From: Nilaparvata lugens
Lineage: Eukaryota > Arthropoda > Insecta > Hemiptera > Delphacidae
Assembly: GCF_014356525.2 (NCBI RefSeq)
Contig: NC_052506.1
Coordinates: 23,016,707-23,080,706, forward strand
Length of the DNA stretch: 64,000 bases
Direction of reading: 5' to 3'
Positions 22,731 to 35,800 of the stretch are shown here, piece after piece. The notes under the pieces were generated by a model. It searched no databases and had not been told where the DNA came from. It worked only from the letters and a program-made list of their open reading frames with translations. The position numbers and the translations under genes were made by a program. Positions within the stretch are counted from its first letter, which is position 1, and each line of letters starts with the position of its first letter.

Positions 22731-23141
22731 ATGGGCTGCAGCACAATGACCGCAGTTTTGCTGACTGTCAGCGTTTTCCTGCTGCTGCAACACCAGGTGG
22801 GAGTTCTGGCCAATGGGGCGGCTGCGTCAGAGTTAATGACGTCATCATCCAATGACCTTGTCACCGCAAACAGAGGTCAAACGGGCAGACGGCGCGCCTC
22901 ACTTCCGGTCATCCTGTCACAGGCGCGCCCAAACAGCAAGGGCGGCCAACTGATAAGGGCGCGTCTCACACCTCTGGAGCCCCTCATTAGCGACCTGCTG
23001 ATCGATGACGTCGACGATATGATGGAGATCGGCAAACGACAGTCGGACGACTACGGACACATGCGATTCGGCAAACGCGGCGAGGCTGACGATAAATTCG
23101 ACGATTACGGTCATATGCGATTCGGTAGAGATCATGTATGA
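22731..23141 (+). CDS. SK: Sulfakinin neuropeptide precursor
   Basis: A 136-residue prepropeptide in one exon; the ATG lies eight bases after an acceptor AG at 22721-22722. Residues 1-27 form a hydrophobic signal peptide ([13 protein letters not shown]). A KR pair at 102-103 precedes [10 protein letters not shown] (104-113) with amidation/cleavage signal GKR. A second peptide, [15 protein letters not shown] (117-131), ends with GR and a short DHV tail. Both have the acidic-Asp-Tyr-Gly-His-Met-Arg-Phe-Gly core of sulfakinins, the arthropod relatives of cholecystokinin/gastrin; the tyrosine is typically sulfated and the C-terminus amidated. Sulfakinins act through CCK-like G-protein-coupled receptors and signal satiety. 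A basic RRR site at 53-55 could release a spacer peptide. An AATAAA at 23204-23209 fits the 3' end. Confidence in family is very high. Confidence 0.96.
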
Positions 23142-23203
23142 AACCAGTAGCCAAATGTCGCTAGGTGTAGAGAATTACGGTAATTTTTGTCATTTGTTGA
23201 GCA

Positions 23204-23209
23204 AATAAA
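23204..23209 (+). terminator. Polyadenylation signal of sulfakinin gene
   Basis: An AATAAA hexamer lies about 62 bases after the sulfakinin stop codon, at a normal distance for a short 3' UTR. It is followed by T-rich and GT-containing sequence (AAAAGTTTGTTTTTC). Confidence 0.6.
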
Positions 23210-26068
23210 AAGTTTGTTTTTCACAAGAAATTGACAAGTTTCTGACTCGAACCTTTTGAATTATTGTTGGTCCATTAACCTTCTATTAATTTTCTTGTAT
23301 TTTGACTCATATTATTGATAGTTAGGCCTAATTGAAATTTTCCAAATCATCAGCGTCAAGGTCGCCTGTTACTCATAATCCCAGTGACCATTCCAATTTT
23401 CTAATATACAATTCCAAGTGAGGAATGTAACCATAAAGTGTCAAATACAAATTCACTTGTAGTAAGTTCTCAACACTATTGAAAATGAGACGTCCATGTG
23501 GACGAGAAGATTCACGTCATATGGGATGAGGATTTATGGTCGAAGATTATTGGAGAAGACAACAATAATTGTAGTAACAAGTGAATGATAGAGTCATAGA
23601 ATAAACTATTTTTCTTGATGAAGGCTTATTATGGTACTTGATAAAATTAAAATATACATCCTGCTTTTTTATCATTTTATCACCCTTGTTCTCATCACAC
23701 AGTCCATTTGCTTGGCTAATTTTTCATGAATTTGAATAGATCAACTGTGAATACTTATAATAGGTAACTGTACTTTTAAGCTTCAACTACCAACTATGTA
23801 TTTAATAATAATTCCTTGAGTAACATTTACGGTAGTTAGTCTAGAGTTACGTATTTTTAATTTAAGGCTGTGCAAAGGATAAAAAACTTTCTAATGATGA
23901 TATTTATCCAAGGTTTTTGATATGTAGGCCTATACTATCAAGCTAACAAAGTAAAAAAGTTTCACAGAAAAATATTTTTTCCTATTATTACTTTTTGAGA
24001 TATGTGCGCCTAAAGTTTAAATTCTTGGGACAGATAATTTCAAATTCGGTAAGAGATAAAACCATGAAATTGGGGATAAATTTTCCATGGTAAACGTACA
24101 TTTCGACATATGAGACTTACTCCTCTGGAGGAAATCATCCCCCGTGAAGAAGAATAATGACTCAACCATCAGACTGACAGGAGGACAAATACAAGTAACT
24201 AGTATAAGTAAATAAGTAAGTGGTATTGTTGATTGAATAAAACAAAAAAATGTTGAAAATATCAATTTTTCGAAATAGTTACAATATTCAATTTACCAAA
24301 AATGACAAACAATCACTCAACAAAAAGTTTTTTTTAGTAATTTGAATAATTTTCTCAAAAATGTATATTTTTAGGAAATTTTGGTTTTATTCAATCAACA
24401 ATACAATGAAGAATTTATCCTTAGTGTTTTATCATTTATTAGCGAATTTGAAATGATTTATGTTTTCTCGCATATAACTTGAAAACTATGCATCTGGATA
24501 TGACTATTATATTTATATACAAAATTATGCTTACATAGTTTACTACATAATATTGATCGTATAACTTTTCCTTCTATGTTCCATAGTTATCGAGACATTC
24601 GTTCTTGAAGATGTGACATTTCTGAAATAAATATGCTCGCCCCCTATTTTTTACTCTTTCAGAGCTTATAACTCTCCAACATTACATCGTAAAAATGAAT
24701 GTTATAGTAGATTTGTAAAGAATTGGTTTGCGACAAGAAATTTGAGGGGAACGCCTGGAAGACAATTTTATTGATGTCAGTAAGGAGTTAAACATAGCAA
24801 AAGTGTGAATCTCTAGCCCGTATGTTCCCAAGATATAAATATGGAAGCATAAAGATTAGTCAAAAATACAACTTTCAAACCACCCTCATTCCTTTAACAC
24901 CAGGGGTAGGAAATGGACACTTTTGATATGTTCACTCACCTCCTAACTGGTCACAACAAAGCTTCAAAGTTAAAAATTGGGTTTAAAACATTTTATTTCC
25001 AATAATTTATTGGTCTATTGTTGCAAAACAAGATTTTCACACTCAACACTACAGTACCGTACGGTACTGCAAGAGAAGTATAGAGAGTATGGAAATGTGT
25101 AGGCTTACAATTATCAAATTGGACAGAAGTTAATGCTCTATAAGCTCATGAGCCATCGATTTTTGAAGAGTTATAAGAGCAAAAATAGGAGACAAACGGT
25201 TTTTTCCAAAGCTGACACATATTCAAGAGTGGGTTTGCCAGATATCCCAAAAACTACCTATGTAAAAGTAAGATAGGTAAAGGAAAAGTTGTAGGTTTGA
25301 TCAATTATTGGAAACTATAATGTAAGATTTAATTTTGTATACGAATGCAATATTCATGTCCGTAAAATGCGTAGTTTTCAAGTTATATCATGGCCAATTT
25401 AGTTACACTATAGATTGTCCATGGTTATAAAATATGCGAGAAACCAAAAAATGCTACCGTAGCCTACCATGTACCATGCCTCTGATCCATCCGTGCCCGG
25501 CCACCCCATAAGCACAGGGCCTTTTTATAATAATTATGTTAACCACCTTACCATCCTAAACAAAACCGCAAAGAAAAAATAATTGTCTTCCACACTTTAC
25601 CCTCTGAACTGTTGTTAATAACATAAAATAAAGCATTTGAGTCATTCACTTTTTACCGCCAAACACATATTCAAATTGAGCGCGCTTACAAGGCAGCCAC
25701 ACGGAACTGTCAAGTACTACTATGATGTTCATCTGTCATGTCCAATTCGAAAACTGAAGGATTCACCTTTGGAAAAATAAATTTGCTTACAGAAAGTATA
25801 ATTTATAACTTTAATTAATTTTCACAATGCTCTTGAATCACTTTTGATATTCTTGTTTGCATTCTTGTTGTGTTGGTAACCCTGTTTGTCAGGCTCTTTT
25901 GTAAATTCGTCTCAACAGCTGATTAGAAGTTAGAACTGAGCAAGTGAATTTCTGTTGCTATCCTGTTTTGAAAAACGCCCTACGTCAACGTAAATTGTGA
26001 TAGTAAATTAAATTATTACTTTTCTGCATTACATTTAGTAACTGTTTGAATTACCACTTCATTCTACA
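23210..26068. other. Intergenic AT-rich DNA between sulfakinin and VPS29
   Basis: No gene is supported. The inverted pair GTATTGTTGATTGAATAAAAC (about 24222) and GTTTTATTCAATCAACAATAC (about 24383) marks a hairpin element. Around 24450-25450, several phrases such as TATAACTTGAAAACTATGCAT and GCGTAGTTTTCAAGTTATAT recur in inverted orientation, suggesting a larger decayed repeat. The last 250 bases before 26069 probably hold the VPS29 5' UTR and promoter. Confidence 0.4.
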
Positions 26069-26617
26069 ATGTTAGTTCTTGTGCTAGGAGACTTGCATAT
26101 ACCTCACAGATGTAGTAGTCTGCCATCAAAATTCAAGAAACTTCTCGTCCCGGGAAGGATCCAACACATTTTATGTACAGGTAATTTGTGTACAAAAGAA
26201 TCATTTGATTACTTAAAGACACTTGCTATTGACGTTCACGTTGTGCGAGGAGACTTTGATGAGAATTTGAACTATCCAGAACAGAAAGTAGTGACTGTGG
26301 GACAGTTTCGAATTGGGTTATGTCATGGACATCAAGTTGTTCCGTGGGGTGATCCTGAGTCATTAGCACTAGTGCAACGGCAGTTGGATGTTGATATTCT
26401 CATATCTGGACATACTCATAAGTTTGAAGCTTATGAACACAACAACAAATTCTATATCAATCCTGGATCGGCTACTGGCGCTTATAATCCTCTTGACACC
26501 TCTGTCACTCCATCATTCGTTCTAATGGACATTCAGAGTACTACAGTTGTTACATACGTTTATCAGCTAGTCGGCGAAGAAGTTAAAGTTGAAAGAATTG
26601 AATATAAAAAGAGTTGA
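26069..26617 (+). CDS. VPS29: VPS29, retromer complex subunit
   Basis: A complete 182-codon ORF in one exon, the same length as the common animal VPS29 isoform. The protein has the metallophosphoesterase-like fold motifs in order: GDLHIPHR (residues 8-15), the GN of TGNLC, GDFDEN, GHGHQ-type [11 protein letters not shown] and [31 protein letters not shown] C-terminal block. VPS29 binds the C-terminal solenoid of VPS35 and assembles with VPS26 on endosomes to recycle cargo to the Golgi and plasma membrane; in animals the phosphatase-like site serves as a binding surface rather than a strong enzyme. The ATG starts right at the conserved MLVLVLGD. There is no interruption, so the gene looks functional. 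The lack of introns could be native or reflect retroposition; no target duplication or poly(A) tail is clear. Confidence 0.97.
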   Translation: MLVLVLGDLHIPHRCSSLPSKFKKLLVPGRIQHILCTGNLCTKESFDYLKTLAIDVHVVRGDFDENLNYPEQKVVTVGQFRIGLCHGHQVVPWGDPESLALVQRQLDVDILISGHTHKFEAYEHNNKFYINPGSATGAYNPLDTSVTPSFVLMDIQSTTVVTYVYQLVGEEVKVERIEYKKS

Positions 26618-27454
26618 AGTGCTGTATTGAGAACTGTAAGTAAATCCCAGAACTTGCAACCTATATAAATATGTAATATGTATAACAAAGAAAATCTTTG
26701 TTGATATCAATTATTACAATAATAATATATATTTATCTGAACTTTTAAATATCTATAATAGACTGGAATGAGTAACATTTGGTATTTAAAACTTCCATAA
26801 TATTGATTTATTGAGTAAATCTGGTTTGATATATTTACCAGCACCTGGTGTACTATCAATCTTTTATCAATGTTTTAAAGAAATAATAACTTGAGTCTGA
26901 GTGTGCTTCGCAGCTACAATATCATTATTTTAAATCATCAACCTAAAGAATTGCAGAGTAAAACTGCATTTTTATGTTTATTTAGAAATTGAATCTGTCT
27001 TCTTATCTGCTTGATTAAAGATTACAAACAACATGCGTGACAGCAGAAATTTATCGGACCCTAATTTCTTTAGAAAATTGTAAACAGTAAGTTGATTGTT
27101 ATTCATAAAATGTAATTCTAACTGTAAACTTTTATATTTTTCTTCAAGTACATGCCATTAAAAATGTCACAGTGTATAATTATCATTCCAAACATGTAAG
27201 TTATGTTAAATAATTATTATAAGTTATCTGTTCTGATGCTGAATTTATTTTTCTTTCTCTGTACAAATCTTGGAAACAAAATTACTGAAGAACTTATATT
27301 TTCTTGAAAAATTAATTTTGGTCATTTATGTCCTGATCATATCATGGTGCTTGATTGACAATCTCTATCATAGTACAATTCATTGTTTTGTGGTGTAACG
27401 ACTATTTTTGTCGATCGTTGTGGTAGGTACTTATGAGACTGTACACTGGTGGTC

Positions 27455-27732
27455 ACTAACGACAGGACATGCATGTTTTGACATCAGAGAGAGGCTTCTA
27501 ACATAAAATAAACAAAAACTATAAATAAACCACTGGAACATAGTTACAAATTATAATGATTCAACCAAATATAGTAGAGTAGAAAAATATATGGTAACTT
27601 AAACAACAAAATATCAAATATAAAAAACTCGACATCAGAAAATTTTGTTCGAATCATCACGCTGTGATGACACAGCAGTGCATGACCACATGTGTGTACA
27701 CACGTGTTCATCATGCATGTCCTGTCGTTAGT
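27455..27732. repeat. MITE with ACTAACGACAGGACATGCATG termini
   Basis: The left end ACTAACGACAGGACATGCAT is matched by ATGCATGTCCTGTCGTTAGT at the right. The element is 278 bp, noncoding and AT-rich inside. Confidence 0.75.
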
Positions 27733-28094
27733 AGTAAACCTTACATGAGATATTGCAGCAGCTTGTTTTGTGCACAGTAGACCCTAGGAAACAGTATCAG
27801 GTACAGTGAGAATATTATTTGAATACGTTCTAATGGGACCATTCATACTCGCTCGGCCAAAAGCTGAATGAGAATCGTCCCATTAGAACGATACAATTAT
27901 AGCAATGTTACTGTATTTCACTGTATTGGATACGTATACTGGTAGCCTATGTGGGAATCCACCTTGATTCGTCATCAATAAGGCCAGTATCACATTGGGT
28001 CTCCAGCCTTATAGACCAGTGCGATACCAAGTTTACGAGCTAGTCGCGGGGCATTAGCTCTTATTGCGTTGATTACACTAGAGACCTAGACACT

Positions 28095-28906
28095 AGGGGC
28101 CTATTTCACAAAGGTACAAGTATTGTTACCAACCATGGTTACGAACAAGTACTTGTAGTTAAAAATTTACAAGTACTCACGTTTCACAAAAATTTATGAT
28201 CTACAAGTTTACAATTTTACAAGTCTACAAGTAGGCTACTTCAATAGTAAACATAACCTATTTTCATGATAATTTCCTTTTTCCACCCTTTATAAAGGCT
28301 ACTTGTACTTTTCAATAATTACTTTGAAAATATTTGAAAGCAATATAATGTTTTTTTGTACAGTCTGCTTTATTTATTACTGAATTTATAACCTAAACAG
28401 TATTATGTACTCTGTATATTTATAGTATATGTACTATATATAATGTATACTATATATACTGTGTATATATACTATAGTACACACAACCTATAAGGTAACA
28501 CATTAATAACTATTTTGGAAATTTATTAAATTCAATTTCCTGATGCATATATTTCTAAAATAATGAATTATATAGGAATATAGGGCATTTTTGATTATTA
28601 GAAATATTTATTGAATATTCAAAATCATTTTAATGATCACTTGTAAATCCTTTACATAGCTTTCCACTTCGGTAGAAATTTCATAGTTACGAACAAGTAA
28701 TTTCGACAAAAATTGTTGGCTGCAATGAAAATCTTTGTGAAACACTTGTTCGTAACAAGCAAATCACTTGTAAACTTGTAGAAATTCATTGTAACTACAA
28801 GTTTACAATTCTGCTTTTTAGAAACGCTTGTTAACCATGGTTTCTCCAAAACCATGGTTGGCAACAAGACTTGTAACCTACTTGTACCTTTGTGAAACAG
28901 GCCCCT
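28095..28906. repeat. MITE with AGGGGCCTATTTCACAAAGGT termini
   Basis: The left end AGGGGCCTATTTCACAAAGG matches the inverse CCTTTGTGAAACAGGCCCCT at the right. Subterminal GGTTACGAACAAGTACTTGT and the palindrome AACCATGGTT recur on both sides. The interior is AT-rich with TATA microsatellite at 28415-28480. Confidence 0.75.
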
Positions 28907-29834
28907 GGCATTTGAGTCCGGCTGGTGTCTCACTCTGGTTGCCTGCCCTCGCTGGGATACCATTGGCGTCTCATCTTGCATTACTCACTCACAGACACCA
29001 CTGGTGTCTCAGTGTTGACCCAGCCTGGTGCTCATGGTGCCCATGTATTACAGGCTCAAATTATACTATAATATCTGGGAATTGAATTGGAATACCATCC
29101 CAAGAACCATATTTGGTTTCACGATGATAATTACAGTATTAATTTGTACTAAATTTTCCCCGCACTTTTATATAGCAGCAAGCGTTGAGCGAGCGTAATT
29201 GAAGGCTATTAACTTAGTAGAGTACTCACAAGTATAGAAAAATAAAGTTATGCCAAGTCTCACTTATTCTTATTATTATAAATAGGAACTGTAACAAGGG
29301 CTACCATACTTTTAGTAATAAAATGAATGAAAATAGTACTCTATTTCGAAAAAAAACACATTTTACTCCTTTTAAAAACAACTCACTTCTTAAAATTATT
29401 AAAAAAAAAATATTGATTAATTAGTTAATTAACTGAAATGAATTACTTTTTCTCATCCTTTTCTATTATTAAATATACTGTAGACATTCCTGTTCCTTCG
29501 CCTCAATGTCAAAGTGAATACAAAAGAAAAACCCAATGAAGACATAAATGAATTGATAATAATATTATAACTGTAATCAGGATAAATAATTGTCACCATT
29601 TTACATTTTAGTTATTTTATTGATAACTTCTCTTACTGATAAAATATATCACTTTCAGATACAATCAGATAACGTCAATATTATATATATAAAATAAAAA
29701 TTATTCTAATTTAATAATTACCCTATAGTTTTTACACTATATACAAGATTTACTTACAGATGTACAGTTTAGATTTATACTAATGTTAGTTTTCGTGGTA
29801 GGTGTTTAAACGGTTTTTTTAAATTATGAAAACA

Positions 29835-32800
29835 CTAGAAAAGTCCGGCGGCTTTCTTTAGATTTTCTTGTCTCCATTTTGGAAGCTGAGCGAAGTCTTC
29901 ATACTTCATGCCAAACGCCGTTACAAAGTCTGGATGAGAAAGGTGTAGCTGAAAATTGAAACAAACCTTATCAATAAACATAATTCATGGCAATAAATTA
30001 ATAAGTGCAAGGAAAAACATCAAGAGATTTGATCGATGAAAAACATAATAATCATGGCTACATTTTCTCATGGATACAAATCAAAATTATATGCTTCAAT
30101 AAAATACAAAAAAAAATGCTTATAGAAAATGCTTTTTAATGCCAAATAGTATATTTATGAATGTTATGATATAGTCTTTGTTGATTCGGAATCCTTATAA
30201 GTATATGAGCCTTTAATGTGGAAATCTTCAAATAAATCTATATCCAATTTAATTTTTCAGATAGAGGTCAAAGTAAAACAAATGAATGTAGGTATAAAAT
30301 GGAAATAAGTGAAGGATAATCAAGTAGTAACTTAGTAGGAAATTGATAACAGGATGAGGGTAAAGAATAGAAAGTTCATGAGGGCACTTCGGTAGAATTT
30401 ACATTGCTATAAATTACCTCCCATTATTTAGCCCTCAATAAATTACTATGGCCCGGTTGCACAAAAGCCAGTTAAATTTTAATCACGATTAAATGTCACG
30501 ATAACCAATCAGAGAAGGCTTCTGCCCCTCTTAGCATTCAATCATGATTAAATTTTTACAGGCTTTTATCTTTTAATTTAAATATTCCATCTCACTACAA
30601 TATTCATTTTAGACCAGCTATTAAATTAGCTTAATACATTTTTGAGAGAGAGTTTGAAACCACCTGGTAAAAGTCGAGATATCTGAGAGAGCTCTGAATC
30701 AAAGTAAGAAAATAATGACCAGTTGCAAATCATCCAAATGAAATTAACCATAGTAAAATTAAGTCAACGTATTGCCGCCAGATTAGTTCTTAGGCTCCGT
30801 TAGTTGGCACCATTTAATGGCGGTTATATATTTGATGATGATCTCCAGTCATTTACCAACCTCTTTGTGGAGCGGGTCGACACCATCAGGCAGTTTCTCT
30901 GGATCCTTCGGTAGCAGATCTTGAATCGGGTACTTTTTACATTCGTCGAAATCGTGTACGCCATTAGTCATCTTCAACTCCACCTGCAGCACCGGCTTTT
31001 GGCCCTCCAATTCCTGTCGCACTTCTTCAAACGTTTTGTCGCTCTGCAAAATTGCACAATTCCAGCATCAAATTGAATGAAAAAAAATTAAATACTGTCT
31101 TGAAATATGTTAGAGCAATTACAGAGAAGAATACAGAATTGAAATAGGTTACAGCAATTGCAGAACAATACAGAAATTTAAATAAGTTACAGCAATGGGA
31201 AAACAATACAGAAATTTAAATGAGTTACAGCATTATGACGATTGTGTTAAATTACTGTAGTTCGAGTTGGCTACTGCCCGCTCCAAAAAGAATTCTCGGC
31301 AACATGTTAGTTTAACAGAAATTTGTACAAGGACTAAAAATTTAAGGGATGTAATTCCATATGCTGATATGTGTAGTAGTGTTATGACTGATATGTACGG
31401 TAGTCCAACTATTACATATTTTTGATGAGTTTGAGGGTCAAAATATTTAGCCAGCTCAGGGTACAGCATAATCATCTATTTTTAATTAGAACTTAGATCA
31501 ACATTAATCAATACAAAGATAATTAAAATCAGTACATACCAGACGAAAAATTGTTGAAATTAAATAAATTTAATAATAATAATATTGAGTGACCTGGCTG
31601 CCTCAGGCCTGGTGTCAGAGTTTTCAGGTCGCAACTGATCAATTTCAGGGCCTCTGACATGACCCAACGTCTGCTTTTTAGGCAGCCGTTGAAATGAATG
31701 TGTGAGTTAATATTTACTATTTATCAATGTAGCCACGGTTCTGAAAAACTATATACTTTTATGAGGTTCAAAGAGTGAGCTAGAGTCAAAATCTGTAGAA
31801 ATATTGTAGACTATCAATTATAATCACATTGAAAAAAAAAATGATAGGCTAATTGTAGAAAATCCGAATTTACTTCAACCACCGTGAAATATTATTGACA
31901 TATTCGTATCCGATAGATGTCTTCATTTTACGGCGGTTAAATTTAATTGGATTTTCGCGCAACTGGCCGTAAAAGTAGATTTGCCACCATTTTCACTTTT
32001 CTTATAGTACAATAGATTGGAACAAATTTTAGACCAATTCTTAAAGACGTTTCGTGTCATTTCACATTTTCAGGAATAGTCAAGACTATTTCTCCCGTGA
32101 GAAACACCCCGCGAGACAAGAAGACATTGAACACCCTTTTGTTGAAAACTGCACGGTCCATTTGAAGAGTAGATCCCCTATGAAGATGAAGAAGATGCTG
32201 TAAACATTTGATGCCAAGTAAGAAATGATTTTCACTCCTTTGCATAATGTAGATTTACTCTTATTTGCTTGTATTTTTCAATATAGGTGGAATTCATTTG
32301 AACCACATTGATTTCCATGAAATGTTGCCGTCTTTTAATAACTTGGGTCCTGTAGTTTGGCTACTTTTAATATCCAGTTATAATTTAGTGGATGCAATAC
32401 TCATTTTACCCAACATAGCCTACTAATATTTCTTCTTTTTAATCATAAATTGAAACTCAGACTGTAAAGCACTTTACGTTACTTACTTTCCATAGCTCAG
32501 AATCCCAGGATCCAAAAAATCCTGTGAAATTTGGTGGTTCATGTCCTTGTTTTAATTGAATAATTGGTGTTTTTTCGTCTCTACCGTTCGGGTCTGTAAA
32601 ATGTCAGAAAAGATGTATAACAAATTTATGGCTATTCAGAAATTTTTCAAGGAATTCAATATTGTTCCTATAATAATATTAAGAGAAATTTTAGGAATAA
32701 TCAAATCAACGCTTATCATCATTGAGTACAAAATGGAAATTGATTACTCAAGTAAATTGAATAGGTAATCAAAACTTCTCATGATACTTAAATTGAAGCA

Positions 32801-35800
32801 TTAATTTAAATTGAGCATATTTGGAAATATTGATACCTCACCAAGGTCACTAAGCAATTACGGTACCAATAACCGGATATCTTGAGTACTCTATACTTTT
32901 AAAAATATTGATAAATCTTTACAGTAATTTCAGAAATATTCCTACTCATTGAAAACTAGCAAGTGAGAAATGCATCTAAACAGAGGTGAACTCAGACGTC
33001 TGGCAGACAGAAGAAGGAGAAATTCTTAGCCAGGTGTTCGAATGTTGCAAGCCACACATACGTCAGTCTGTCTGCATTTATGTCTGCTGAAGTCTCCTTG
33101 CAGACGTTTGATTTTTCTCCGTTTGTCTTTCTGCTGTGTGCGTTCGTTGTAAACTTGAGACACACATTTAATTGACTAGAAAGCTTGCAGTTGATTTATA
33201 TGACTATTCAAATTACTTTACCATTAATTTATAAAGTTGAACTAAAAATTTACCTGTTCGTAGATAGTCGAAGGCTAATTGAATAGCGCCGGTCCTTTCC
33301 TCTTTGTTAGATTTGTAACCGACCCAAATGAATATAGAATTCCATGCATCAAGCAACATCACATCTTCAGGCACTAGATCGATTTGATGGAAATTCAAAA
33401 CTTCTTCCACTAAAACAAAAAAAAATAAAGTCAGCTCAATGATGAGTGATTCTACAAATGAATGAATGTATAAAATGTATTCATAATACATTATTATGTA
33501 TAATACATTCAACTTCCTCCACTAAAACAAAGCAGAAAGAACGATAGGAATGATTAGCTTAATCCTAATGGTAATTTGAATATAAATTGTAGTTGAACGG
33601 CCTGTTATATTTTACTCGGATGATTTATGTCTTCCAAAACGTGAATAACAGCCGATTTATATATTACAATAAGTATGCAAAAATGATTGAGATTGAAAAA
33701 GTGTATTACCGCGTAACACCTTTTTAGCGGTTGATGGAAAATTATCAACATTAGGTGTCTATAGTTTTGTACAGGAAGAACTGATGAAGCTACAGTTTCA
33801 TATAGGCTGTTCCATAACCTGGATTTAATCTATATTAGAGTATAATAGTGGTGTCGTGAAAAATTGTTGCATGAGAATGTATGATGCAGGATGAAACATT
33901 TTTTTATAAAACATTCAATCGGGAAATACATTTTATTTGAATGGTTAGTGAAAACGAAAAATTACTCTAAGTAGAGAAAATTTACTGAACTTGAAACATA
34001 ATTAACTTAAGAAGTGATTGAGAAATGGAATGGCCTAATTCTTCCCAATAGTATTTGATTGGAAAATATCAATATTTGTTAGAGTGAAAAATGAAATTCT
34101 TTTTAAATGAGTAAAGATATAGGAAGTGAGAATGAGATAAGAGTAGAGTGAGAATGAAAAATAACTTGAAGTAGAGACGTTGCAGCATAATTGGAGTGAT
34201 TGAAAAATGGAATCAGAGAAAAATTGAATCAGCTTTGATGGATTGGCCAATTCGTTCTAATTCGTATGTGAATGACAATGTAAAAGAAGGACATAACTTG
34301 AAAATAGAGTTGGTATTAACCTTTGAATGATCCACTAGCATTGGAACAGTGAAATAGGCGCGCTGGAACAGGATTGCTTGGCTCTGCCAGTCTTTTGTCG
34401 TTTGCATATGGCTCTTTGTTGCCTATTGTACTCCAGAAGTCTTCTTTTTCCTGCCCTGAAAAGTTGAAAACATTGTTTGTTGAATTTTATTCATATAATA
34501 AGAGTCGATGTTTCTTTGTACGTCTATATCTCCGTTTGTGGCATCAATATGTAGTCAAAATTTGAGACTTCAATATCACAAAAAACCGGTATTGATTTGT
34601 CATCTCAGACTTCTAATATGGATTTCAAAAATGTTGGACTTATGTATCTTGAAGCCTAGATTTTGATATTCCTTCCAGATTTCTCACAATTATCGTCCAA
34701 AAATTATTCAAAATTATTCTTAGTTCTCAGAATGTTTAAAAAAGAATTTCATGTATTTCTCATGAACAAATCTGTTCACACATTTTCATCCTGCACAGAA
34801 AATGTATATCTTTGATACTTATGTAAGTGTGTTCACATATTTTCATTCGAGACAGAAAATGAATATTATTGTTTCTTATGAAAATGTTCATTTATTTTCA
34901 TCCGAGGCAGAGAATAAATATAATTGATGTTCTTATGGGAGTTTTCACACATACCTTCATACACGACGACAAACTCCGGTCCACTGATTTTTAGAGCTAC
35001 ACTCTTGGCCATTTCCCTCTCATCGCCCGTGGAGCCCTTACCACACCAAATATAACAGCTGGAACCATTCACCATCACAAATACGTCGTTGGAGTTCAAC
35101 GATGACATCCTAAAAGGCACCTGCACAAATCATTTAACATAAATTTTCGTGGGTTTTCAACGTGTGTATAAGGTACTCAGTATCATCAAATAAGCCTATT
35201 ATATTGTCTACAAATATTTATTCTCTAATAAATGAATTTATTGTATTTGCCAAAAACAAAAGATACGAATATGTTACTACACTTTACTAAAGAATTTTTG
35301 CAGATTAATCAATTTTGTAGATGAAAAAATTGTAGTTAAAAATAATCAATTATACAGCAAGCTAATATATTTTCTATGATCTAATGATGAATTTTCATGT
35401 TTGAGATAAAATATTTTGTTAACTATTTAATTTATTCATTGTGAAATGTATGTCTGGCTACGTTGCAGAGCTAGAAAAGGATAGCACTATCTACTTTGTC
35501 GAATTATATACAAGGATAGCAACATCAATGTTATCAGGGGCTGTCATTTTAACGTGGCCTCACCATAGTCAAATCAAATATGATCTAATAGTGTTCTATT
35601 CACGATAGTAGGTCTATTCATCATAAGTAGTTCATGCAACGGTCTTATAATTGAATTGAATAAATTGTGTTTATTAAGGGTGGGGTTAGGACTCTAGGTC
35701 CTCTCTGCCACACAACCTTATAATGAGAGTCTTTAAAGCACGAGTGAGATGCAAGTTAAGACATGTCTCATGAGTGCTTTATAGACCAAATTAAACCGTT

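Larger units (their letters stand above)
26618..29834. other. Intergenic DNA between VPS29 and villin 3' ends
   Basis: The first few hundred bases are presumably the VPS29 3' UTR; no canonical AATAAA is close to the stop. The rest holds the inverted-repeat elements at 27455-27732 and 28095-28906 and a smaller one near 27815-27965. The stretch 29150-29834 is AT-rich and includes the villin 3' UTR on the minus strand. No further gene is supported. Confidence 0.45.
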
